This document shows, piece after piece, positions 45,021 through 53,808 of a DNA stretch of 64,000 bases. The position numbers were made by a program, and so were the translations under genes. The notes beneath the pieces are model-generated. The model worked only from the letters and a program-made list of their open reading frames with translations, had not been told where the DNA came from and did not search any database. Within the stretch, counting starts at the first letter, position 1, and each line of letters begins with the position of its first letter. Origin of the DNA: Wocania_A sp965224845 (GTDB taxonomy: Bacteria; Bacteroidota; Bacteroidia; Flavobacteriales; Flavobacteriaceae); NCBI GenBank assembly GCA_965224845.1, contig CBDDAJ010000022.1:124001-188000 (forward strand). The letters are read 5' to 3'.

Positions 45021-46262
45021 TTATTGAGTTTTAAAATCTGTACTCATTCCTGGCGATTGAGGAATTTGATAATAGCCATCTACCACTTGTGCGGGATACT
45101 TAAAATATGATTTTAAATGAGGAATATGCTCTAAGAAAAGCACTTCGTGCCCCATAGAAATATGATTAAACAATACCATATGTTGGTGTATTTGTCCCAT
45201 ATCGCCAACATGTGGTACTACTGGCACACCAAACTTTTTAGACATTAAGCTTATAGTTATAAATTCTGATATACCTCCAACTCTAACAGCATCTACTTGG
45301 TTAAAACTCATACAACCTGATTGTAAAAAGTTTTTAAAGATAATTTTATTAGGAACATGCTCCCCTAATGCTAATTTTACCGGAGCTATTTCTTTAGCCA
45401 AGGTAACATGAGCAAATACATCATCAGGATGAGTAGGTTCTTCTATCCAATATGGATTGATTTCTTTTAATTCATTACAAATTTCTATGGCTTTGGGTAA
45501 ACTCCACTGTTGGTTGGCATCAAGCATGATTGTTGCTTGATTTCCGGCCGTTTCTCTTACTAATTTTGCCCTACGGATATCTCGCTTTATATCTTCTGAT
45601 CCTACTTTAAGTTTCATAGCGGTAAAGCCAGCATCTATTGCTTTACTGATGTTAGATTTTACTTTTTTATCGCTATAATTAAACCAACCTATAGACGTAT
45701 CGTATCCTGGATATCCCGTGTCTAAAATACATGTTCTTTCGTCTTTGGTTGCAGCGTTTTCTGTTAATATAGATATGGCTTCTTCTCTAGTTAGTACGTC
45801 TTCTAAGTAGGAGAGATCTAAGGTGTTTACAATGTCTTCGGGTGGTAAATCGATAAGTAATTTCCAAAGAGGTACATTTTTAGATTTAGCCCAAAGATCA
45901 AAACAAGCATTCACTACAGAGGCTAAAGCTAAATGCACGACGCCTTTATGAGGACCTAACCATCTGAAATTTGGATCTTCAGCCATGGCTTTATAGGTTT
46001 CACTAAAGTTTAACATTAACGCATTAACCTCTTTACCTTCAACATACTTTGTTAAATGGTCGATAGCTTGACAAACCAAATTATTACCCCTGCCTAAAGT
46101 AAAGGCTAAACCTACACCTTCTATATTTTGGTCTGTTTGTAACTTACATATCGCATAGGCATAAATTGGTGTTGTATGTATAGCATCAGAACCTGCTCCA
46201 CTATCTAATAGAAATTGTTTATCTGATGAAATTACTTTTTTAATTACAACGGTTTTATTCAT
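45021..46262 (-). CDS. L-fuconate dehydratase (enolase superfamily)
   Basis: The 413-residue protein opens with DSGAGSDAIHTTPIYAYAI and GLAFTLGRGNNLVCQAI, typical of L-fuconate dehydratase. The enolase-superfamily catalytic features are FTAMKLKVGSED (KxK base), LDANQQW, EEPTHPDD, LGEHVPNK (metal and carboxylate ligands) and VPHVGDMGQIHQH (His-Asp). It dehydrates L-fuconate to 2-keto-3-deoxy-L-fuconate in the cytoplasm, part of the non-phosphorylating fucose pathway. It is directly downstream of the alpha-L-fucosidase gene (their ends abut). Other steps of this pathway are not in the window. Confidence 0.88.
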   Translation of the reverse strand: MNKTVVIKKVISSDKQFLLDSGAGSDAIHTTPIYAYAICKLQTDQNIEGVGLAFTLGRGNNLVCQAIDHLTKYVEGKEVNALMLNFSETYKAMAEDPNFRWLGPHKGVVHLALASVVNACFDLWAKSKNVPLWKLLIDLPPEDIVNTLDLSYLEDVLTREEAISILTENAATKDERTCILDTGYPGYDTSIGWFNYSDKKVKSNISKAIDAGFTAMKLKVGSEDIKRDIRRAKLVRETAGNQATIMLDANQQWSLPKAIEICNELKEINPYWIEEPTHPDDVFAHVTLAKEIAPVKLALGEHVPNKIIFKNFLQSGCMSFNQVDAVRVGGISEFITISLMSKKFGVPVVPHVGDMGQIHQHMVLFNHISMGHEVLFLEHIPHLKSYFKYPAQVVDGYYQIPQSPGMSTDFKTQ

Positions 46263-47615
46263 TTAATAGTTTATTCGGTTTATAACTTCAATCGTTGATG
46301 CTGGTTTGTTTAATTCTAAAACAATTACTGAAGCTATTTTATTTGGTTTTTGTTTAGGTAAGCTAATATTAATAGCGGTTTTATCTTGATTGAAATTTAA
46401 AGATACATTATCATCTATAAAATAAGCTTTTTTTATTTTTACTTCTTTTGGAAAAGGTAATTTTAAATTTGTTTTTTTACTATCTAAAAGCTGCAGGTAT
46501 ATTTTATTATCTTTTCTGGTAGCTACCATATAGTCTGTTGTTTTATATGGGCCTCCTTGTGTTCCATAGACAGCTTCTTTATTTATTTTTAACCAATCTC
46601 CCATAGCTTTGAGTCGGTCTATTTGACGCTGCTCAATACGTCCATCGGCCATAGGTCCAACATTAAACAAAAGATTACCGCCACCACCAACAGTTTTAAG
46701 TAAGGTTTGAATGCATTCTTTTTTCGACTTCATCTCATCATTAGGTTTCCAAGCCCATTGCTTGCAAATAGTCATGCAGGTTTCCCAGGGGTAATTTAAA
46801 TCGAAAGCACCCACTCTTTGTTCCGGAGTTTCGTAATCGCCAGCAAATTTTTCTCTGGATTTGGTTTTACCGCTCATACCTTCAAGACCTTTATCTACTC
46901 GGTTATTAATTAATAGGTCTGGTTTTAAACCTCTCAAAAAAGCATATAAATCCATACCCATTTTATGAGTGTAAGCATCTTCCCAGCCACCATCGAACCA
47001 AATTAATGCAGGATCGTAATTGTCTATCAACTCTTTAAGCTGATCTTTCATATATTGATAATAGATGGCCATATCTGATTCTTCAACAGGTCTTTTATCG
47101 CCACCGTATCTTGTTGCATAATGTGGATGACTCCAGTCTGCTATAGAATAATAGACACAGAAAGTAATGCCTTGTTTCTTACACGCTTCTGAAAGTTGCT
47201 TTAGTATATCCTTTTTATAAGGTGTAGACATAATATCATAATCTGTGTATTTTGAGTCCCATAAGCAAAAGCCATCATGATGCTTTGCAGTAATTACCAA
47301 ATACTTCATGCCGGCATTTTTAGCTGTACTCACCCATTTATCTGCATCAAATAATACAGGATTAAATTCTTTATATAAATTATCGTACTCTTTTATTGAA
47401 ACTTGTTTGCCTCTGGACCAGCCTATCTCTGTGCCTCTAAGGGCTACAGGACCCCAGTGAATAAACATACCAAAGCGCATATCCTGAAACTTTTTTAAAG
47501 CTTCGGGATGAGTTTTTAAATGAGGATAAGCTTCTCCGCCACCATAATTTTGGGCATTCAAACTTGAGCTACATATAACGATTAGTACAGTTATTAATAC
47601 TTTTAATGATTTCAT
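46263..47615 (-). CDS. Alpha-L-fucosidase, glycoside hydrolase family 29
   Basis: The 450-residue protein has a cleavable signal (ICSSSLNAQN), then the GH29 barrel: MRFGMFIHWGPVALRG near 45-60, AKHHDGFCLWDSKYT, and WFDGGWED with the nucleophile Asp208. NNRVDKG and GNLLFNVGPMADG are also conserved. The C-terminal 90 residues form a beta-sandwich. It releases terminal L-fucose in the periplasm. Neighbouring sulfatase, mutarotase, symporter and dehydratase genes support a sulfated fucoside substrate such as fucoidan fragments. Confidence 0.94.
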   Translation of the reverse strand: MKSLKVLITVLIVICSSSLNAQNYGGGEAYPHLKTHPEALKKFQDMRFGMFIHWGPVALRGTEIGWSRGKQVSIKEYDNLYKEFNPVLFDADKWVSTAKNAGMKYLVITAKHHDGFCLWDSKYTDYDIMSTPYKKDILKQLSEACKKQGITFCVYYSIADWSHPHYATRYGGDKRPVEESDMAIYYQYMKDQLKELIDNYDPALIWFDGGWEDAYTHKMGMDLYAFLRGLKPDLLINNRVDKGLEGMSGKTKSREKFAGDYETPEQRVGAFDLNYPWETCMTICKQWAWKPNDEMKSKKECIQTLLKTVGGGGNLLFNVGPMADGRIEQRQIDRLKAMGDWLKINKEAVYGTQGGPYKTTDYMVATRKDNKIYLQLLDSKKTNLKLPFPKEVKIKKAYFIDDNVSLNFNQDKTAINISLPKQKPNKIASVIVLELNKPASTIEVINRINY

Positions 47616-47635
47616 TTTAATATTTATTTTGTTAT

Positions 47636-48721
47636 TTATTTAATGCTTGATAGTGCTATACCACCTTGTTCATTGGATTTATAGGCTGCTTCCACTAATT
47701 TCATAGTTTCGTAGGCGTCTGCTGTACTATGCGGTAGTGCCACATTTTTATCTAATACATGCCTTTGAAGACCTGCCATAGTACCTACAAAGGCTTCAGG
47801 AAACCAACCACCTTTAATGTTAATTTCTTTCCATATATCTTCTTTGTCATTTAATAATTTATATTCAAATTTTGCAGGCAATCCTCTTGGGTAGTCCATA
47901 GATAAACCGATTCTTATTTTTATGGCGCCTTTAGTACCTTCTATTTTAAAATAAGATTGTTGTTTTTCTAGTCCAAATTCATGGCCATGATTAGTAATGA
48001 CTCTAGCTTGTGTATACTCATCAAAATCCAATATCATGGTACTTCGAGTAGATGCTAGCTCTTTCATTTTGGGGTGTTTAATGGTACTAGCATATATTTT
48101 TTTAGGATTTCCTAAGAAACTACGAATTAAATCCAGATAGTGTATACTGTGATATAATACCTCTACTCTAGGCAGTTGAAGCATAAAATCCCATAAATGC
48201 CAGGGTGTATTTACGCAAACCATGAGTTCCATATCATAAACATTTCCTATTAAGCCTTTATCTATTATTTCTCTTGCGGCAATATTATAAGGCGCATATT
48301 GCAATTGAAAATTAACTGCCGAAACCAGATTTTTTCTATCGCATATTTCCAGAATTTGCTTGGCTTCTTCTAAGTTATTGCCCATTGGTTTCTGAATTAG
48401 TACGGAAGATCCATTAGGTATTTGTTCTAATATTTCACAATGAAAACTGGCAGGAAGAGCCAAATCAAATATAGCTCCATGCTTTGTTGCATCAGCTATA
48501 AGTGCATCTAATGAATGATATACTTTTTCTACATGGGCAAATTCTTCTTGCAAAGCCTGCGCCTTTTTTACTTTTTTATCATAAATCCCCAGAACTTTAA
48601 AACCTGCCAGATTATATGCAGGTAAGTGTGCCTCTTTTATAATACCTCCTGCTCCAATAATAACTATAGGAAGCGGGGTTTTGGGTAGCTTAGGCTGTTG
48701 TTTAATATTATCGACATTCAT
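47636..48721 (-). CDS. Gfo/Idh/MocA-family oxidoreductase
   Basis: From the ATG at 48721 the product is 361 residues; a TTG at 48745, overlapping the sulfatase stop, could add eight. The nucleotide-binding motif is VIIGAGGIIKEAHLPAYNLAG, followed by IQKPMGNNLEEAK with the conserved Lys, and HSIHYLDLIRSFLG in the substrate domain. It should oxidise or reduce a sugar or derivative with NAD(P). In this operon it could provide the L-fucose dehydrogenase step, which is otherwise missing; that is inference. Confidence 0.85.
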   Translation of the reverse strand: MNVDNIKQQPKLPKTPLPIVIIGAGGIIKEAHLPAYNLAGFKVLGIYDKKVKKAQALQEEFAHVEKVYHSLDALIADATKHGAIFDLALPASFHCEILEQIPNGSSVLIQKPMGNNLEEAKQILEICDRKNLVSAVNFQLQYAPYNIAAREIIDKGLIGNVYDMELMVCVNTPWHLWDFMLQLPRVEVLYHSIHYLDLIRSFLGNPKKIYASTIKHPKMKELASTRSTMILDFDEYTQARVITNHGHEFGLEKQQSYFKIEGTKGAIKIRIGLSMDYPRGLPAKFEYKLLNDKEDIWKEINIKGGWFPEAFVGTMAGLQRHVLDKNVALPHSTADAYETMKLVEAAYKSNEQGGIALSSIK

Positions 48722-48741
48722 GATATTTATGTTGTTTATTG

Positions 48742-50280
48742 TCAATTGCTATACCCATTTTCTTGATGATGGCTTAATAACTCTGTCAATTTCTTTACTT
48801 TTTCTGGGTATTGGGAATACAAATTCTTTAGTTCAGAAGGGTCTTCAGCTAAGTTGTAGAGCTGCCCTTTTGTATCTACAGGAATACCTTTTATTTTCAA
48901 CCCTTTACTAAAACCTCCCGAATCTTTTCCTAGAATAAGTTTCCAGTTATCCTTTCTAACAGCAAATGTACCATCAATGGAATGGTGAATAATATCCTTT
49001 CTTATAGGCGTATCGTTTCCCAGAAGAATAGGCGAAATATCATAGCTGTCTTCCATCGTTTCTCTTTCTTTTGAAATACCTAAAATAGCTGCCAATGTAG
49101 CACTTAAATCGGTTAAGCAAAGAAGTTGATTACTAACACTTTTGGCTTTAATTTTATTAGGCCAGGAGACAATGAAAGGAACTCTATGGCCGCCTTCCCA
49201 AATATCAGCTTTCATACCTTTCCATGGTCTGCTTGGGTCATGGCCATATTTTTTTACAGATGCTATCTGTCCTCCCATATTAGTTCCGTCTTTTTGGGGC
49301 GAACCGTTATCTGATGTGAAGATCAATACGGTATTTTTAAATTGTCCTGTTTTTTTCAGGGTTTCTATAATTTGACCAACAGACCAATCCACCTCATTTA
49401 CAAAATCTCCATATAAGCCTGCTTTACTTATGCCTTTAAAATTATTAGTGGGGGCAATAGGTGTATGTGGAGCTGTCAGGGCAAAGTATAAAAAGAAAGG
49501 TTTGGTGTCACTGGCTTGTTCTTTAATATATTCAACAGCTTTTTGGGTAATTTTAGGCATTACTTCTTCTAATTGCCAATCTTTAGCCATGGGGCCAACT
49601 CCTCCAAACATATTATTTGGTTTTAATTGATTTGGACTTTTGGTAAGTGTATTATTTTCAAAAAATGTATATGGCGCAAAGTTGGGCACATCATCTCCAA
49701 AATAATAATCAAACCCAGCTTCTAATGGCCCTCCACCCAGAGGTTTTGTGAAATCTATTTTTTTCCAGAGCTCGTTCCTTCCTTTAAGTTTATAATCCCC
49801 AACAGGAACAGTATCATTCATATAGCCTTCTCCTTGGTTTGAAGGCCACCTCCAGCCCAAATGCCATTTACCTATACAAGCTGTGTTGTAATTTTTTTTC
49901 TTCAGCATCTTAGGTATGGTAAACTTATTGGGAGCTATCAAGGGTTTATCCCACATCCATAAAACCCCTTTTTTAAGCGCTGTACGCCAAGCGTATCGCC
50001 CTGTTAATAGGCCATAGCGTGTGGGGGTGCATACGCTGCTTGGCGTGTGGGCATCTGTAAACAGCATGCCTTTTGTTGCTAAGCCGTCAATGTTGGGTGT
50101 TGGTATTTTTGATTCAGAATTATATATTTGAGGGTCTCCATATCCTAAATCGTCGGCCAGTATGATTACGATATTTGGCAGAAGGTTTGCTGCTTTTTTT
50201 TCTTGTTTAGTACAAGAAATAATTATTATTGGAATGGCAAAAAGCAGTAGGGTTTTATTTTTTAATAAATGTACTTTCAT
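48742..50280 (-). CDS. Sulfatase lipoprotein, family S1
   Basis: The 512-residue product begins at the ATG at 50280, which lies two bases after the upstream mutarotase stop; the longer frame is unlikely. The lipobox is IIISCTKQ (Cys23). Metal ligands start in ILADDLGYGD (43-44) and the formylglycine motif is Cys84-T-P-T-R in SSVCTPTRYGLLTGR, so a maturase is needed for activity (none is in the window). FTSDNGSPQKDG carries the third ligand set. It would remove sulfate from fucosides in the envelope before the GH29 acts. The S1 subfamily is not assignable by eye. Confidence 0.93.
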   Translation of the reverse strand: MKVHLLKNKTLLLFAIPIIIISCTKQEKKAANLLPNIVIILADDLGYGDPQIYNSESKIPTPNIDGLATKGMLFTDAHTPSSVCTPTRYGLLTGRYAWRTALKKGVLWMWDKPLIAPNKFTIPKMLKKKNYNTACIGKWHLGWRWPSNQGEGYMNDTVPVGDYKLKGRNELWKKIDFTKPLGGGPLEAGFDYYFGDDVPNFAPYTFFENNTLTKSPNQLKPNNMFGGVGPMAKDWQLEEVMPKITQKAVEYIKEQASDTKPFFLYFALTAPHTPIAPTNNFKGISKAGLYGDFVNEVDWSVGQIIETLKKTGQFKNTVLIFTSDNGSPQKDGTNMGGQIASVKKYGHDPSRPWKGMKADIWEGGHRVPFIVSWPNKIKAKSVSNQLLCLTDLSATLAAILGISKERETMEDSYDISPILLGNDTPIRKDIIHHSIDGTFAVRKDNWKLILGKDSGGFSKGLKIKGIPVDTKGQLYNLAEDPSELKNLYSQYPEKVKKLTELLSHHQENGYSN

Positions 50281-50282
50281 AG

Positions 50283-50957
50283 CTAATTGATTAACTTCAT
50301 TAATTTCCATTTTTCAGTGGCTTTACTTTTTGGGTCTACTTTTTGAAATCTTGCAACATAGTTCTGCCATTCTTTTTCTCTTGGTAAGTTTGACCATCTT
50401 TCTCCATCTTTTTCCATATCGAAATCTAAATTGGTATCCATAAGCAAAAACACTTGATAGCCATCAAGGTATAGTTCCATATCTTTAACTCCAATGGTTT
50501 TCATATTGTTTATGATTTCTGGCCATACTTGATCTGGTTTGTGCACATGTTTATAAGTGTTTAATATGGTATCATCAGTATTATTGAGCTCAAGCGTCAT
50601 AACAAATCTTTTGTAGTTCTGCTTTATTTCAACCAGATTATCTTTTTGAGGAATCATTTTAAAAATCTTTTCTAAAGGTTGTTTAGTTTTAGATTCGAGA
50701 ATGTTTTCTATTAAATCTGTTTGTTTTGTTTTATTGGGTAGTTTTTTAAGATGATTTTTTAGCGTAGTTATATCTAATTGATGCTTTATATCAATAATAA
50801 CAAACGCATAGGTTATGTTTTTAAACATTTCCATATTTTGTATTCCCAACGTATCAAAAGTTACTTTATCCACAGGTTTAGCTAAAGATTTTATATATTC
50901 TTTTACCCAACCAGAATCGGGAGAAAAACATAAGCGTTTGTGGTGTCTTATTATCAT
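50283..50957 (-). CDS. L-rhamnose/fucose mutarotase-like protein, duplicated domain
   Basis: The 224-residue protein is twice the usual length of RhaM-type mutarotases (about 105). The C-terminal half matches the family: RFVMTLELNNTD, HVHKPDQVWPEIINNMKTIG, and WSNLPREKEWQNY. The N-terminal half (LCFSPDSGWVKEYIKSLAKP to about 110) looks like a degenerate copy. Mutarotases speed alpha/beta anomer exchange of deoxy sugars. It lies between the symporter gene (overlap of one base) and the sulfatase gene, fitting L-fucose handling. Confidence 0.83.
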   Translation of the reverse strand: MIIRHHKRLCFSPDSGWVKEYIKSLAKPVDKVTFDTLGIQNMEMFKNITYAFVIIDIKHQLDITTLKNHLKKLPNKTKQTDLIENILESKTKQPLEKIFKMIPQKDNLVEIKQNYKRFVMTLELNNTDDTILNTYKHVHKPDQVWPEIINNMKTIGVKDMELYLDGYQVFLLMDTNLDFDMEKDGERWSNLPREKEWQNYVARFQKVDPKSKATEKWKLMKLIN

Positions 50958-52555
50958 TAATAAAAAATTATATAAAGGATTATCATAACAACAATTAACA
51001 GCATACTGAAACGATTTACAATTTTAGATGATGATTTAGCTTTTAAATAAAAGGATTCAGGGATTTGCTGTTCAGATTTATCAAAGTAGGTTATGAGTCC
51101 GTAAATAGTAGAAGAAATTATGAAATACACATAGGTTTGTCTAAGCCAATTAATCCCTAATCCATCTGGACTCGAAATATAATTTTGAATTCCATTAACA
51201 GTTGCATATTTTTCTATAAGAAATACAGTTCCTGCAAATAAGCTGCCACCTAGTAATGTCCAAAAGGAAGCATTTGCTGTTCCTTTTCTGGAAAGAATAC
51301 CCCACAAAAATACAGCAACGATTGACGGGGCAAAAATGCTGAACATTTGATTTATTAATTCAAAAATGGCTCCTAAATCACCAAGAAAAGGAGACCAGGC
51401 CACTGCAGCTAACAAAACAACTACACTGGTAATTTTACCAATTCGTATTTTTTGAGCATCTGTAAGTCCAGGTTTTAATTTGTTGAAAACATCGTAAACT
51501 ATTAATGTTGAACAACTGTTTAAAGCTGCAGCTACACTACTCATTACAGCAGCTAATAAAGCTGCTACCATAAGCCCTTTTAACCCTATAGGCATGAGTT
51601 CTAAAATCATGGTAGGTAATACACTTTTCGTGTCGCTTCCAATATCTTCTTTAAATAAGGCAAATGCTAAAATACCAGGTACAACCATAATAAATACTGG
51701 TAATATTTTGAGGAAACCAGCAAATAAAGCTCCTAATTTGGCTTGCTTTTCAGATTTAGCGCCTAGTACACGTTGTACAATGGTTTGATCTGTACACCAG
51801 TACCATATACCTAATACCAAATGACCAAGAAGCATATCAGAAAATGTAAATCCCTTTTTGGCCTCATCAAAGCTTACGGCTTTTAATCGATCAGGATCTA
51901 CGGCTTCTTTTAAGGCTTCATAAGAATTAATACCCACATCTGGAAGTTGGTAAACAGCCAAAATAGTAATAGTCAACGATCCTAAAATAAGTATAACGGT
52001 TTGTACGGTTTCTGTAACCACAACCGACACTAATCCACCTATTACCGTATAAATACCTGTTGCAATAGCTATAATGATTATGGATATTAATATGTTAAGT
52101 CCAAATATTTTTTCAAAAACCACTGCACCAGCGTAAAAACTAACACCTATATGCATAAATAAAGCTGCCAGAATACTAAAGAGTGCCAGTATTATTCTTG
52201 AACGTTCATCGTATCTTTTTTCAAGAAACTCAGGAAGGGTAGTAATTTTAGTTCGCAAATAAAAAGGAACAAAAATAAACGCTAAAATAATGAGTTCGAA
52301 GGCAGAAAACCATTCGAAATTACCCCATACAATACCGTCTTTAAAACCAGACTCAGCTAAACCAACCAAATGAACGGTTGAGATGTTTGAAGCAAAAAGT
52401 GAAGCTCCTATTATGCTCCATGTTAGTGATTTACCTGCTAAAAAATACCCCTCACTAGTATTCTTTTTTTTGCGACTATACCAAAGCCCTATAAAAACTA
52501 TAGCTAATAAGTATATTATAATAATTGCTAGATCTATACTAGGAATAGAGTTCAT
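50957..52555 (-). CDS. Sodium/solute symporter (SSS family)
   Basis: The 532-residue integral membrane protein has about fourteen helices and the SSS motifs: SLFASNISTVHLVGLAESG, the GGLVSVVVTETVQTV segment and VMSSVAAALNSCSTL for sodium binding. It should import a sugar with Na+, here most likely L-fucose or another deoxy sugar, into the cytoplasm. It overlaps the stop of the tetR gene by four bases and is probably the first structural gene under that regulator. No SusC/SusD pair exists in the window, so this is the only visible transporter of the cluster. Confidence 0.9.
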   Translation of the reverse strand: MNSIPSIDLAIIIIYLLAIVFIGLWYSRKKKNTSEGYFLAGKSLTWSIIGASLFASNISTVHLVGLAESGFKDGIVWGNFEWFSAFELIILAFIFVPFYLRTKITTLPEFLEKRYDERSRIILALFSILAALFMHIGVSFYAGAVVFEKIFGLNILISIIIIAIATGIYTVIGGLVSVVVTETVQTVILILGSLTITILAVYQLPDVGINSYEALKEAVDPDRLKAVSFDEAKKGFTFSDMLLGHLVLGIWYWCTDQTIVQRVLGAKSEKQAKLGALFAGFLKILPVFIMVVPGILAFALFKEDIGSDTKSVLPTMILELMPIGLKGLMVAALLAAVMSSVAAALNSCSTLIVYDVFNKLKPGLTDAQKIRIGKITSVVVLLAAVAWSPFLGDLGAIFELINQMFSIFAPSIVAVFLWGILSRKGTANASFWTLLGGSLFAGTVFLIEKYATVNGIQNYISSPDGLGINWLRQTYVYFIISSTIYGLITYFDKSEQQIPESFYLKAKSSSKIVNRFSMLLIVVMIILYIIFY

Positions 52556-53172
52556 ATGTTTATTAATGAAAGTTCTTTATAAGCTTTTAGCCCTTTTTTT
52601 GTCATATGTGGAATTAATAATTCCCAAATATAGGTAGACATTGAAGTTTTTTGAATTTCTTCATTATAAGGCAGTATTTCTTTTTGAGAGCACCAAAACG
52701 TTATTAGTACCCTTACCGTATGTTGTAAATGCGTATACATACCAGGGGTACTTTCTTCTTTAAAATAGCCTAAATCCATAAAGGCTTTATAAAATAGACT
52801 CATTTGCGATTTACGGATTTGAAATGTTTTATTAAGAAGTATACTTACTTTTTTATACTTTCTTGAAATTTCAAGGACATCTAGGTTAAAGAACAGGTAT
52901 TTTTCATGAAAAGTTTCTAACCCTAACAACAGGTTATTAAAGTTCAGGAATGGGTGTTGTATGAGGTTTTCTTCATCATAAATTCTAGAAGCATCGCTTT
53001 TCATTTGCCTATAAATAGCAAGAAGTAATGCTTCCTTATTTGGAAAATGATAATCTAAATTACCATGACTAATATTTAAAACCTTTGCAATATCTCTGCT
53101 TGTAACATTAGCAAACCCCAAAGTATTATAAGATGCTATGGCTTGGTTAATTATGCGTTGTTTGGTATTCAT
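52552..53172 (-). CDS. TetR/AcrR-family regulator of the fucoside operon
   Basis: The 206-residue protein has an N-terminal helix-turn-helix (NVTSRDIAKVLNISHGNLDYHF, about 20-42) and an all-helical C-terminal domain with no recognised ligand motif. It is the first gene of the operon running to 45021 and shares an overlap with the symporter gene. A near-perfect 18-bp palindrome at 53204-53221 spans its promoter, so it probably represses its own operon and is released by fucose or a derivative (inference). Confidence 0.87.
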   Translation of the reverse strand: MNTKQRIINQAIASYNTLGFANVTSRDIAKVLNISHGNLDYHFPNKEALLLAIYRQMKSDASRIYDEENLIQHPFLNFNNLLLGLETFHEKYLFFNLDVLEISRKYKKVSILLNKTFQIRKSQMSLFYKAFMDLGYFKEESTPGMYTHLQHTVRVLITFWCSQKEILPYNEEIQKTSMSTYIWELLIPHMTKKGLKAYKELSLINI

Positions 53173-53189
53173 TGTATAATAGTGAATTA

Positions 53190-53197
53190 CAAATATA
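53190..53197 (-). promoter_or_regulatory. Candidate -7 box for the tetR-led fucoside operon
   Basis: TATATTTG on the minus strand matches TAnnTTTG and lies 17 bases before the tetR start codon. The palindrome at 53204-53221 sits directly upstream of it in the -33/-7 spacer. Confidence 0.5.
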
Positions 53198-53203
53198 TAC
53201 TAT

Positions 53204-53221
53204 TTAGGGCATATGGCCTAA
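53204..53221. promoter_or_regulatory. Candidate TetR operator palindrome
   Basis: TTAGGGCATATGGCCTAA is palindromic over 18 bases except for one mismatched pair (positions 6 and 13). It is placed between -33 and -7 of the tetR promoter, where a bound dimer would block RNA polymerase. Length and symmetry are normal for TetR operators. Confidence 0.65.
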
Positions 53222-53290
53222 TTGTTTTGTAAATTGTTACATTCATAACAGATTCACAATTTTTATAGCGAAAAACCGTATTTTTACCTT

Positions 53291-53785
53291 ATGCAAGACA
53301 CCCTAAAAAGACTTCCAAAGCTAGCCAAAGATAAACACAGTGAAAACAAAAAGTTCTTTACAAAACTTAAAAAGAAACCGCCTAAGAATTTAGATTATGT
53401 AATGCAAGAGTTACACGAGAGGGAGTTTGAAAAGACAGATTGTTTAACTTGTGCTAATTGTTGCAAAACCACAGGACCTCTATTTACAGATAAAGATATT
53501 AGTAGAATAGCAAAACATTTTAAGCAAAAACCACAACAGTTTATAATTCAATTTTTGCAAATTGATGAGGATAACGATTATGTGCTGCAAAATGTGCCCT
53601 GTACCTTTTTAGACACCGATAATTATTGCTCTATTTATGAGATAAGGCCAAAGGCCTGCAGAGAGTTTCCGCATACCGATAGAAAAAAGTTTCAGCAAAT
53701 TTCTAATCTCACTTTAAAAAATGTGGCTATGTGTCCAGCAGCATTTAACATTGTTGAAGAAATGAAAAAAAGAGTTAAGCTTTAA
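53291..53785 (+). CDS. YkgJ-family zinc/iron cysteine-cluster protein
   Basis: The 164-residue protein has the YkgJ cysteine pattern: CLTCANCCKTTGPLF, CTFLDTDNYCSIYEIRPKACREFP, and MCPAAF near the end. This family binds a metal ion (Zn or Fe-S has been proposed) and has no firm function. It is divergent from tetR (118 bases) and starts a plus-strand operon with a sterol desaturase-family gene and a GDPD gene. A possible -7 box (GTATTTTTAC) lies at about 53279. Confidence 0.87.
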   Translation: MQDTLKRLPKLAKDKHSENKKFFTKLKKKPPKNLDYVMQELHEREFEKTDCLTCANCCKTTGPLFTDKDISRIAKHFKQKPQQFIIQFLQIDEDNDYVLQNVPCTFLDTDNYCSIYEIRPKACREFPHTDRKKFQQISNLTLKNVAMCPAAFNIVEEMKKRVKL

Positions 53786-53808
53786 CTTCCAAGTTTTCAT
53801 TATATTTA

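Noticed and set aside
48722..48745. TTG start for the Gfo/Idh gene overlapping the sulfatase stop
   Set aside because: A standard ATG eight codons downstream lies directly before the nucleotide-binding domain; the eight extra residues are not conserved in the family. The alternative remains possible.
49126..49630. Plus-strand frames of 60-77 codons inside the sulfatase gene
   Set aside because: Shadow frames opposite the conserved catalytic domain; no features of their own.
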